Shown here: piece by piece, positions 6,057-12,200 of the stretch
How positions within the stretch are numbered: position 1 is the stretch's first letter
Layout: each line of letters starts with the position of its first letter
Assembly: GCA_902761395.1 (NCBI GenBank)
Contig: CACWKJ010000022.1
Coordinates: forward strand, 1-15,222
DNA: 15,222 nucleotides
Reading direction: 5' to 3'
Source: an uncultured Elusimicrobium sp.
GTDB taxonomy: Bacteria; Elusimicrobiota; Endomicrobiia; Endomicrobiales; Endomicrobiaceae
Made by a program: the position numbers and the translations under genes
Notes under the pieces: model-generated
The model's database searches: none
Seen by the model: the letters and a program-made list of their open reading frames with translations, nothing else
Told to the model about the DNA's origin: nothing

Positions 6057-8797
6057 TTTATACCTTCCATTTCTGCCCAATTAGTTCCTTTTTTTACTTC
6101 CACCAACAAAGGAACTTCCAACTTTACCGCATGTTCCATTTCATATTTTAGCATATTTATAACAGTATTTTCTTCTTCTTTCGGAACTTCCAACAATAAA
6201 TCATCATGAACCTGTAAAAGTATCTTGGATTTTAAGTTTTGTTCTTTCAACTTTTTAGATACATTTATCATTGCTATTTTGATAATATCCGCTGATGTCC
6301 CTTGAACCGGAGTATTTAAAGCCATTCTTTCACCGAAAGATACAATTTGCTTATTGGAAGAATTTATTTCCGGAATATATCTTATTCTGCCGGTAATTGT
6401 TTTAACATAACCTTTCTGTTTTGTTTCTTCTATTATTCTGGCAGACCAATTCTTTATACCGGAATATTTTGAAAAATAACTATCTATATACTCTTTTGCC
6501 TGTTTAACCGGAATATCCAACTGTTTAGATAATCCGAACGAAGATATACCGTAAACTATACCGAAATTTATGGATTTGGCAGCCATCCTTTGCTGTTTTG
6601 TAACATCTTCTTTTTTGGCTATATTAAAAACTTCCATAGCAGTTGCCGTATGAATATCTTGTCCGGAACAAAAAGCTTTAATTAAGTTTGTATCTTTGGA
6701 TATGTGTGCTAAAGATCTTAAATCTATTTGAGAATAATCCGCAGAAACGAAAACATTGCCTTCATCTGCAACAAAAACTTTTCTGAATCTTCTGCCGTAC
6801 TCCGTTCTTATGGGAATATTTTGCAAATTAGGATCAGAAGAAGAAAGTCTGCCTGTTGTTGTAACCGCCTGATTAAATATAGTGTGTATTCTTTCCCCTT
6901 CAACTTCGGTGAATCTTCTGACCGAATCCACATAAGTGGTTTTTAATTTTTGTAATTCTCTGTATTTTAATATTTCGTTAGCAATATCATACTGAGAAAG
7001 TTCTACCAAAACAGACTCATCAGTAGAATAACCCGTTTTAGTTTTTTTAATTACAGGTAAATTCAACTTTTCAAACAATATCGTTGCCAACTGTTTAGGC
7101 GAGTTTATATTAAATGTTTCTCCTGCCAAATTATAAATATTTTGTTCAAGAACCGATATGGCGTTTGTTAACTCTTTATCAAAATCATTTAAAAAGTTTT
7201 TGTCTGTTTTTATACCGATATCTTCCATTTCATACAACACCTGAACTATCGGCATTTCTATGTCGAAAAACAAAGATATCAAATTGTTTTTATTCAATTC
7301 ATTTATCAATATATCTTTTAAGTTATAAATACTTATTGATTTAGAACATGAATATTGTGCCAATGTTTCTATATCAATATTGTCGGCTTTTATTTTTTTC
7401 GTTCCTTTGGAAAAGATTTCTTCTTCGGTTTTTATATAAAAATCCAAGAATTTTAATGCTAAGTTTTCTATCGTATGTTGTTGTGACGGGTTTATACAAT
7501 ATGATGCAATCATAACATCAAAATCAATATTTTTCAGTTCTATATTTAAAGTTTTCAATATATGTTTAACAAACTTTAAATCATAACCCATAAACTTTAT
7601 ATTTTCATTTTCAAATACCGGTTTAAATATTTCAGTAAAATCCTGTTCGGGAACTTGCTGCAATATAAAATCGTTATGATTTATCGGAACATAATAATTG
7701 TTGTTTTGCCCGTAACAAAAAGAAACACCTACTATTAAATCTTGCATTATACCGGAACCTGCAGTTTCAATATTTATTGATATTTCATTTTGTTGCAACA
7801 GCTCTTGTTTAAGTGTATTTGCTTTTTCTGTCGTATCGATTATTTTTACGATATTTTTTGTTTCTTTATGTATAATTTTTTGTTCTGCAATTTTTTCTTC
7901 TTTCTTATCTTGTTGTTTATCAGTTTGAAAAGTTGTCTGTTGTGAATTATTAGGAATAAAGCTGTATAATTCATATTCCTTAAAAAATTCTTTCGCCGTT
8001 TCCGTACCGAACAAATTATAATTAAAATTCATTTTGTCTACGGAAACATCTATAGGCACATTAAGTTCAAGTTGTACAAGTTTTTTGCTTAACAAAACAT
8101 CGTTTGCACCGTCTTTAATTGCTTGTGATATTTTACCTTTAATTGAATCGGCATTTGCAATAATATCTTCAACACTGCCGTAAGTGTTTATAAGTTTTAC
8201 TGCAGTTTTTTCACCTATACCTTTAACTCCGCAAACATTGTCGCAATTGTCACCCATTAAGGCTAACATATCCACTATTTTATCAGGATACAAGCCATAC
8301 TTTTCATAAACTTTTTGTCTGTCGAACATTATATTCTTAGATTCATTCCAAATATGAATATTATCATTTACCAATTGAAACAAATCTTTATCACCGGTAA
8401 CAATAACAACTTTTATACCTTGTTGTTCAGCTTTTTTTGCTACAGTTCCTATAACATCGTCAGCTTCAAAACCTGCCATTTCAAAAGAAGCAAGTTGCAT
8501 AGCATTAACTGCTTGTCTTGCTATAGGCATTTGTTTTATTAAATCTTCATCCAACTGTTTTCTGTTTGCTTTGTATATAGGTGACAGTTGATGTCTGAAA
8601 TTTTTTGAAGGATGGTCAAAACATATGGCAATATAATCCGGTTTTTGTTCGTTTTTTACTTTATTGATAAGTTTTATAAAACCGTAAACCGCATTTGTAG
8701 GAACACCTTTCGAAGTTGTAAGCGGTCTTATTGCATGGTATGCTCTATGAATATATGCACTGGCATCTATGATATATAAAACTTTGTCCACAATCAA
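6053..8797 (-). CDS. polA: DNA polymerase I with 5' nuclease and apparently inactive proofreading domain
   Basis: This 914-residue family A polymerase fills gaps in repair and removes RNA primers at Okazaki fragments. The N-terminal 5'-3' nuclease (about 1-285) is complete: DASAYIHRAYH, FDHPSKNFRHQ, EADDVIGT (111-118), TGDKD (134-138), MGDNCDN (181-187) and a GIGEKTA helix-hairpin-helix (193-199). A Lys/Gln-rich linker follows (285-312). In the 3'-5' exonuclease region, E. coli D355, D424 and D501 align with Asn342, Val410 and Lys486, and only Glu344 is kept, so proofreading is probably lost. The polymerase domain has motif A DYSQIDLR (687-694), motif B with Arg737, Lys741, Phe745 and Tyr749, and motif C HDD (864-866). 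Start: TTG at 8797 is 5 bases after GGAG (8803-8806); a GTG at 8791 is the alternative. It begins 14 bases after the trxB stop and overlaps coaE by ATGA. Confidence 0.98.
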   Translation of the reverse strand: MIVDKVLYIIDASAYIHRAYHAIRPLTTSKGVPTNAVYGFIKLINKVKNEQKPDYIAICFDHPSKNFRHQLSPIYKANRKQLDEDLIKQMPIARQAVNAMQLASFEMAGFEADDVIGTVAKKAEQQGIKVVIVTGDKDLFQLVNDNIHIWNESKNIMFDRQKVYEKYGLYPDKIVDMLALMGDNCDNVCGVKGIGEKTAVKLINTYGSVEDIIANADSIKGKISQAIKDGANDVLLSKKLVQLELNVPIDVSVDKMNFNYNLFGTETAKEFFKEYELYSFIPNNSQQTTFQTDKQQDKKEEKIAEQKIIHKETKNIVKIIDTTEKANTLKQELLQQNEISINIETAGSGIMQDLIVGVSFCYGQNNNYYVPINHNDFILQQVPEQDFTEIFKPVFENENIKFMGYDLKFVKHILKTLNIELKNIDFDVMIASYCINPSQQHTIENLALKFLDFYIKTEEEIFSKGTKKIKADNIDIETLAQYSCSKSISIYNLKDILINELNKNNLISLFFDIEMPIVQVLYEMEDIGIKTDKNFLNDFDKELTNAISVLEQNIYNLAGETFNINSPKQLATILFEKLNLPVIKKTKTGYSTDESVLVELSQYDIANEILKYRELQKLKTTYVDSVRRFTEVEGERIHTIFNQAVTTTGRLSSSDPNLQNIPIRTEYGRRFRKVFVADEGNVFVSADYSQIDLRSLAHISKDTNLIKAFCSGQDIHTATAMEVFNIAKKEDVTKQQRMAAKSINFGIVYGISSFGLSKQLDIPVKQAKEYIDSYFSKYSGIKNWSARIIEETKQKGYVKTITGRIRYIPEINSSNKQIVSFGERMALNTPVQGTSADIIKIAMINVSKKLKEQNLKSKILLQVHDDLLLEVPKEEENTVINMLKYEMEHAVKLEVPLLVEVKKGTNWAEMEGIK

Positions 8798-8811
8798 AAA
8801 TACTCCGTATT

Positions 8812-9729
8812 TTAGCCCTCTATAAAATGTTGAGCGGAAATTGCTGCTATTGCCCCGTCACCCGCAGCGGTAACAACTTGTCTTAAAATCTTTTGTCTTA
8901 CATCACCGCAGGCAAAAATACCTTCTATTGAAGTGTTCATATTGTCATCGGTTACGATGTAACCTGCATCGTTCAACTTTATTTTTGTATTTTCCAAAAA
9001 TTTTGTATTCGGTAACCAACCTACAAAAACAAAAACCCCGTTAACAGATACCGGTGAAGAGATGTTATTTTTAACATTTTTTAATATCACCTGTTCTACC
9101 GAAAGATTACCTGAAATTTTTTCTACTACGGAATCAAATATTATGTTTATTTTAGGTTCTGCAAAAACTTTTTCCTGCAAAATTTTTGCTGCTCTAAACT
9201 GATCTCTTCTATGTATTAAATTAACTTTTGTGGCAAATTTCGTTAAATACAATGCTTCTTGCAGTGCAGAGTCTCCTCCGCCGACAACAGCTATTTCTTT
9301 GTTTCTGAAAAAAGGACCGTCACAAGTAGCACAATAAGATACACCTTTACCTATAAATTCCTGCTCGCCTTCAACCCCTAACTTTTTGAAATTTGCTCCG
9401 CTTGCTATAATAATCGTTTTAGTAAAATATTCTTTTTTATCCGAAAGTACAACTTTTTTTATTGCATCATCTGTTTCTATAAAAGAAGCTTCACCGTAAA
9501 CTATTTCACAACCGAAAGTTCTTGCTTGTTTTTCCATTTTCATGGCAAGTTCAAACCCGTTTATACCTTCTTCAAAACCGGGATAATTTTCAAGGTGATC
9601 GGTTATTGCGATTTGCCCTCCGCAACCCGCCTTTTCTATAAGTAAAGTTTTAAGTCTTGCTCTTGAAGCATATATCGCGGCAGACATTCCGGAAGGGCCG
9701 CCGCCGACTATTATAACATCATATATCAT
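8812..9729 (-). CDS. trxB: Thioredoxin-disulfide reductase
   Basis: This 305-residue low-molecular-weight thioredoxin reductase uses FAD to pass electrons from NADPH to thioredoxin in the cytoplasm. Seen: the FAD-binding GGGPSG (residues 9-14), ENYPGF (47-52), the redox-active CATC (Cys133, Cys136), the nucleotide-binding GGGDSA (150-155), HRRDQFRA (173-180), whose arginines are the usual NADPH 2'-phosphate contacts, and the C-terminal FAD contact GIFACGDVRQKILRQVVTAAGDGAIAA (270-296). Length and order are standard. It lies 31 bases after the tlpA-like gene with GAGAG upstream of the ATG, and polA follows 14 bases after its stop. With trxA two genes upstream, the operon encodes a complete NADPH-thioredoxin couple. 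Confidence 0.97.
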   Translation of the reverse strand: MIYDVIIVGGGPSGMSAAIYASRARLKTLLIEKAGCGGQIAITDHLENYPGFEEGINGFELAMKMEKQARTFGCEIVYGEASFIETDDAIKKVVLSDKKEYFTKTIIIASGANFKKLGVEGEQEFIGKGVSYCATCDGPFFRNKEIAVVGGGDSALQEALYLTKFATKVNLIHRRDQFRAAKILQEKVFAEPKINIIFDSVVEKISGNLSVEQVILKNVKNNISSPVSVNGVFVFVGWLPNTKFLENTKIKLNDAGYIVTDDNMNTSIEGIFACGDVRQKILRQVVTAAGDGAIAAISAQHFIEG

Positions 9730-9760
9730 ATTTTATTCTCTCTGTTTTAGTGATTTTTTT

Positions 9761-10237
9761 CTATAGTAATTTTTTTATATCTTTTTGCCAAAGTTCTTCT
9801 ACACCGGGAGCAAACCCAACGTACTTGTTATAAATTTCTCCGTTCTTGTCTATTATAAAAAATCTCGGTATGGATGAAATTTTATAGTTGGATATCACTT
9901 TTTTGTCACTTAACAATACGGGATAATTCATTTTCTGTTTTTTCATAAATTTTAATATTGTGTCTTTATCTTCTTGTAAGTTTATACCCAACACAACAAA
10001 ATCTTCATTATCTTTATATTGTTCATACAAATTTTCTACTGCGGGAATAGAAGCTCTGCAAGGAGGACACCAAGTTGCCCAAAAATCTATAAATACAACT
10101 TTACCTTTATAATCGGATAAAGATACAGGTTTGCCTTCCAAATCCTGCAAAGTAAAATCGTAAGAGACTTCTGCACAAGATAGTGAAACACATGCTATTA
10201 CAAACAACAACAGAATAAACAGTTTTTTATAAAACAT
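9761..10237 (-). CDS. Secreted TlpA/ResA-like thiol-disulfide oxidoreductase
   Basis: This 158-residue thioredoxin-fold protein of the TlpA/ResA (AhpC/TSA-redoxin) type has an N-terminal signal sequence: Lys4-Lys5, a hydrophobic core (about 6-20) and a probable signal peptidase I site after SCA (residues 20-22). Cys21 does not sit in a good lipobox. The mature domain has WATWCPPC (Cys57, Cys60) and the cis-proline loop SSIPRFF (Pro124). Such proteins reduce particular disulfides in the periplasm, for example during cytochrome c maturation; the client here is unknown. It overlaps the trxA stop by 11 bases, and GGAG lies 8 bases before its ATG. No membrane electron carrier (DsbD/CcdA) is in the window, so how its reducing power crosses the membrane is not shown. 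Confidence 0.93.
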   Translation of the reverse strand: MFYKKLFILLLFVIACVSLSCAEVSYDFTLQDLEGKPVSLSDYKGKVVFIDFWATWCPPCRASIPAVENLYEQYKDNEDFVVLGINLQEDKDTILKFMKKQKMNYPVLLSDKKVISNYKISSIPRFFIIDKNGEIYNKYVGFAPGVEELWQKDIKKLL

Positions 10238-10547
10238 TATTTAACTCCTGCTCTATAGCGGTTTTAGGCCTGAATCCTACCATTTTGTTTATTGCTTTTC
10301 CACCTTTAAATATTATAAGGCAAGGAATAGATGTTATTTGAAACTGTGATGATAATGACATATTTTCATCCGTATTAACTTTACCTACTTTTATTTTGCC
10401 GTCATATTCTTTTGCTATTTCATCTACTACAGGTAACAACATTTTGCAAGGTCCGCACCATGGAGCCCAAAAGTCGAGCAATACGGGAACATCCGATTTT
10501 ACAACTTCTTGTTCAAAATTTGCTTCTGTTATAACTATTTCTGCCAT
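10227..10547 (-). CDS. trxA: Thioredoxin
   Basis: This 106-residue cytosolic thioredoxin is a general protein disulfide reductase, recycled by thioredoxin reductase (trxB lies two genes downstream). It has the classic active site WAPWCGPCK (Cys31, Cys34), the buried Asp25 in LLDFWAPW, KVNTDEN (56-62), the cis-proline loop TSIPCLIIFKGG (Pro75) and the C-terminal GFRPKTAIEQEL helix. The residue after the cis-proline is Cys76 where Thr is most common, so this thioredoxin has a third cysteine next to the substrate groove. GGAGG lies 6 bases before the ATG, and a good promoter is at 10587-10616. It heads the five-gene redox/polA/coaE unit. Confidence 0.97.
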   Translation of the reverse strand: MAEIVITEANFEQEVVKSDVPVLLDFWAPWCGPCKMLLPVVDEIAKEYDGKIKVGKVNTDENMSLSSQFQITSIPCLIIFKGGKAINKMVGFRPKTAIEQELNNVL

Positions 10548-10586
10548 CTTATTCCTCCATAAATTATTATTTATTGTATCAGTTAG

Positions 10587-10616
10587 ATTATACTAAAAAC
10601 AATATAAAATTGCCAA
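10587..10616 (-). promoter_or_regulatory. trxA: Promoter of the trxA-tlpA-trxB-polA-coaE unit
   Basis: Read on the minus strand: TTGGCA (10616-10611), an 18-base spacer and TATAAT (10592-10587), a perfect -10. Initiation would be near 10580, giving a leader of about 32 bases before the trxA ATG. No other comparable promoter was seen further down the unit. Confidence 0.7.
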
Positions 10617-10628
10617 AGACAATTTTAC

Positions 10629-10765
10629 AATTAGAAATTAGTAATGAGAAATTAGAAATTTCGGTGTTCCTGCGGAACATATTTGTTATAGATTCCTGAT
10701 CAAGTCCGGAATGACAAACTAAAAGACAATGGATTGCTTTGCTTCTCTCACAATGACAGACGGAA
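10629..10765. repeat. Degenerate interspersed repeat (non-coding)
   Basis: The stretch contains AATTAGAAATTA (10629-10640) and AATTAGAAATTT (10650-10661), a small perfect hairpin TGTTCC-tgc-GGAACA (10665-10679), an imperfect TTCC...GGAA palindrome (about 10693-10711), and on the minus strand the phrases GTCATTCCGGACTTGATCAG (10715-10696) and AGCAAAGCAATCC (10743-10731), the latter preceded by a degenerate GTCATTGTGAGAGA. Phrases of this kind (GTCATTCCGGACTTGATC..., GTCATTGCGAG...GCAATCC) occur as scattered intergenic repeats in many bacterial genomes. No open frame or intact transposon end is seen. It looks like a decayed copy. Confidence 0.55.
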
Positions 10766-10796
10766 CGACAATTAATAATTTAGGTGTGTGTAAATA

Positions 10797-10825
10797 TTGA
10801 TTTTCTTATAAAATTATGCAATAAT
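10797..10825 (+). promoter_or_regulatory. Promoter of the first beta-barrel gene (duplicated block, copy 1)
   Basis: TTGATT (10797-10802), a 17-base spacer and AATAAT (10820-10825), with TGC directly before the -10 giving an extended -10 element. The same arrangement recurs before the second paralogue with identical boxes and spacing, which supports it as the true promoter. AAGGAG (10849-10854) lies 8 bases before the ATG. Confidence 0.7.
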
Positions 10826-10862
10826 TTCGGGGTAGTTAAATTTAATTTAAGGAGAAAAGTAA

Positions 10863-11384
10863 ATGAAAAAAGGGTTGTTGGCTTTGTTGTTGGCAGTAGC
10901 TTTGGTAACACCTGTTTTCGCAGCAGACCAAGGTGCAATGGAGTTGGACATTAAAGCAGGGTTTAACCTTATGGCTAACATTGACGTTGATGGTGAAGGT
11001 GATGCAGATGTTGATCCGGCATTTACGGCAGGCGTAGATTTCTTCTACTATGTAATGCCTCAATTGGCAATCGGTGCAGGCGTTCAGTATGTTTTCAATT
11101 CTGAAATAGACAAAAGTAACGGTACAAAGACAGGTTGGACAAATCTTTATGCACAGGCAAAATATGTATTTGATTTAGGAGACGATTTATTTAACAACAT
11201 TTATCCTTTAGTTCAAGTCGGTTATGGCATATTAAGACTTGATCCCGATGACATTGATATAGATTCAAACGGTTTGTATTGGGGTATCGGTGTTGGTACA
11301 ACAATAAAAGAATGTGTTGTTCTTGAACTTCTTTATTCAAATGCTAATGCAACATTGAAAGTCGGTTATAAATTTGCTTTCTAA
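10863..11384 (+). CDS. Outer-membrane beta-barrel protein, paralogue 1 (shortened near its end)
   Basis: This 173-residue protein has a clear signal peptide: Lys2-Lys3, the leucine/alanine-rich core GLLALLLAVALVT and cleavage after VFA (residue 20). The mature part alternates aromatic/hydrophobic and polar residues and has repeated barrel-type strands (ELDIKAGFNLMANI, AFTAGVDFFYYV, QLAIGAGVQYVF, LYAQAKYVFDL, LYWGIGVGTTI, VVLELLYSNA) and a C-terminal aromatic strand ending ...KVGYKFAF. The final Phe fits recognition by the BAM insertion machinery. It resembles small OmpW/OmpA-barrel-like or porin-family proteins; no specific function can be assigned. Asp-rich turns (DGEGDADVD, DPDDIDIDS) may face outside. 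Compared with the next gene, it lacks about 16 codons between NANA and the last strand. It has its own promoter and is followed by a terminator. Confidence 0.85.
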   Translation: MKKGLLALLLAVALVTPVFAADQGAMELDIKAGFNLMANIDVDGEGDADVDPAFTAGVDFFYYVMPQLAIGAGVQYVFNSEIDKSNGTKTGWTNLYAQAKYVFDLGDDLFNNIYPLVQVGYGILRLDPDDIDIDSNGLYWGIGVGTTIKECVVLELLYSNANATLKVGYKFAF

Positions 11385-11402
11385 TTAATATAAAAAAGCA
11401 AT

Positions 11403-11446
11403 AAAAGCACAGAAAGAAATTTCCTTTCTGTGCTTTTTGTTTTTTA
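11403..11446 (+). terminator. Rho-independent terminator after beta-barrel gene 1
   Basis: A perfect 14-bp stem, AAAAGCACAGAAAG (11403-11416) with CTTTCTGTGCTTTT (11424-11437), a 7-base loop and a T-rich tail to 11446. It starts 18 bases after the stop of the first beta-barrel gene, so the two paralogues are separate transcription units. Confidence 0.9.
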
Positions 11447-11488
11447 TATAGGCGAAACGGCAATTAGTAATTTAGCTGTGTGTGAATA

Positions 11489-11517
11489 TTGATTTTAACA
11501 TAAAATTATGCAATAAT
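11489..11517 (+). promoter_or_regulatory. Promoter of the second beta-barrel gene (duplicated block, copy 2)
   Basis: TTGATT (11489-11494), a 17-base spacer and AATAAT (11512-11517) with TGC just before the -10, matching the copy upstream of paralogue 1. The flanks are also conserved (GTGTGT before it, GGTAGTTAAATTT in the leader). AAGGA (11543-11547) lies 8 bases before the ATG. Confidence 0.7.
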
Positions 11518-11555
11518 TTTTCAGGTAGTTAAATTTTTGTATAAGGATAAAAAAA

Positions 11556-12131
11556 ATGAAAAAAAGTTTATTGGCTTTATTGTTGGCAGTAGCACTTGTA
11601 ACACCTGTTTTTGCGACAGATAACAAGGTAGGTGAAATAGACGTTAAGGCAGGTTTTAATTTTATGTCTAATGTAACAGTTGATACTGCCGATTATGATG
11701 AAAGTGTTGATCCTGTATTTGCAGCCGGTGCAGATTTATTCTTTTATTTATCGCCCCAGTTAGCAATCGGTGCAGGTGTTGATTATATTTTCGATCATGA
11801 GCTGCCAAACACGGATGGTTTGAAAGAAGGTTGGATAAATATTTACGCCCAGGCAAAATATATGTTTGAAACAGGAAATAATATTTTTAATAATGTTTAT
11901 CCGTTATTTCAAATAGGTGGAAGTATATTAAGGTTAGACACTGATTCTGAGATTGAAGTGGGTTCAAACGGATTGTATTGGGCAATTGGTGCAGGTACAA
12001 CAATAAAAGAAAATTTTCTTCTTGAAATTCTTTATTCAAAATGTAATGCAAAAGTTAAAGAAGATTTCTTTAGAAGTGATTTAAAATATTCAACATTACA
12101 GTTGAAAGTTGGATATAAACTTCCTTTTTAA
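11556..12131 (+). CDS. Outer-membrane beta-barrel protein, paralogue 2 (full-length copy)
   Basis: This 191-residue paralogue of the preceding protein has a signal peptide that is nearly identical (KKSLLALLLAVALVT, cleavage after VFA at residue 20) and strands that line up one to one: EIDVKAGFNFMSNV, VFAAGADLFFYL, QLAIGAGVDYIF, INIYAQAKYMFE, LYWAIGAGTTI, FLLEILYS, then KCNAKVKEDFF, a turn and KYSTLQLKVGYKLPF. It ends in Phe, as outer-membrane barrels commonly do. It keeps a hairpin (about residues 166-181) that paralogue 1 has lost, so this is likely the more complete form. The most conserved parts are the signal peptide and strands; the exposed acidic loops differ most (for example ADYDESVD against DGEGDADVD). 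Function is unknown beyond an outer-membrane barrel of the small porin-like type. The nucleotide repeat period is about 692 bases, and the promoter was duplicated with the gene. Confidence 0.87.
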   Translation: MKKSLLALLLAVALVTPVFATDNKVGEIDVKAGFNFMSNVTVDTADYDESVDPVFAAGADLFFYLSPQLAIGAGVDYIFDHELPNTDGLKEGWINIYAQAKYMFETGNNIFNNVYPLFQIGGSILRLDTDSEIEVGSNGLYWAIGAGTTIKENFLLEILYSKCNAKVKEDFFRSDLKYSTLQLKVGYKLPF

Positions 12132-12143
12132 TTAATATATTAT

Positions 12144-12178
12144 AAAAAAGCAGGGAGATATCTTCTCCCTGCTTTTTT
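12144..12178. terminator. Bidirectional rho-independent terminator between convergent units
   Basis: A 15-bp stem, AAAAAAGCAGGGAGA (12144-12158) with TCTCCCTGCTTTTTT (12164-12178), and a 5-base loop. The T run on the right ends transcription of beta-barrel gene 2 on the plus strand. The A run on the left gives an equal T tail on the minus strand, 23 bases beyond the stop of the TadG-like gene. It can serve both. Confidence 0.9.
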
Positions 12179-12200
12179 TATTTTTTAATTACCAATTATT

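Larger units (their letters stand above)
10548..10862. other. 315-bp intergenic region between divergent trxA and the first beta-barrel gene
   Basis: No gene is visible. It holds the trxA promoter (10587-10616, minus), a degenerate interspersed repeat (about 10629-10765) and the promoter and Shine-Dalgarno of the beta-barrel gene (10797-10854, plus). This is the only stretch over 300 bases without a gene in the window. Confidence 0.8.

Noticed and set aside
10629..10765. CRISPR array or small RNA gene
   Set aside because: The repeats are few, unequally spaced and imperfect, and there is no promoter plus terminator pair within the stretch; a decayed dispersed repeat explains it better.
10842..11063. 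Minus-strand 73-codon frame over the first beta-barrel gene start
   Set aside because: Shadow of the signal-peptide and strand codons of the real gene; no domain, no promoter or Shine-Dalgarno of its own.
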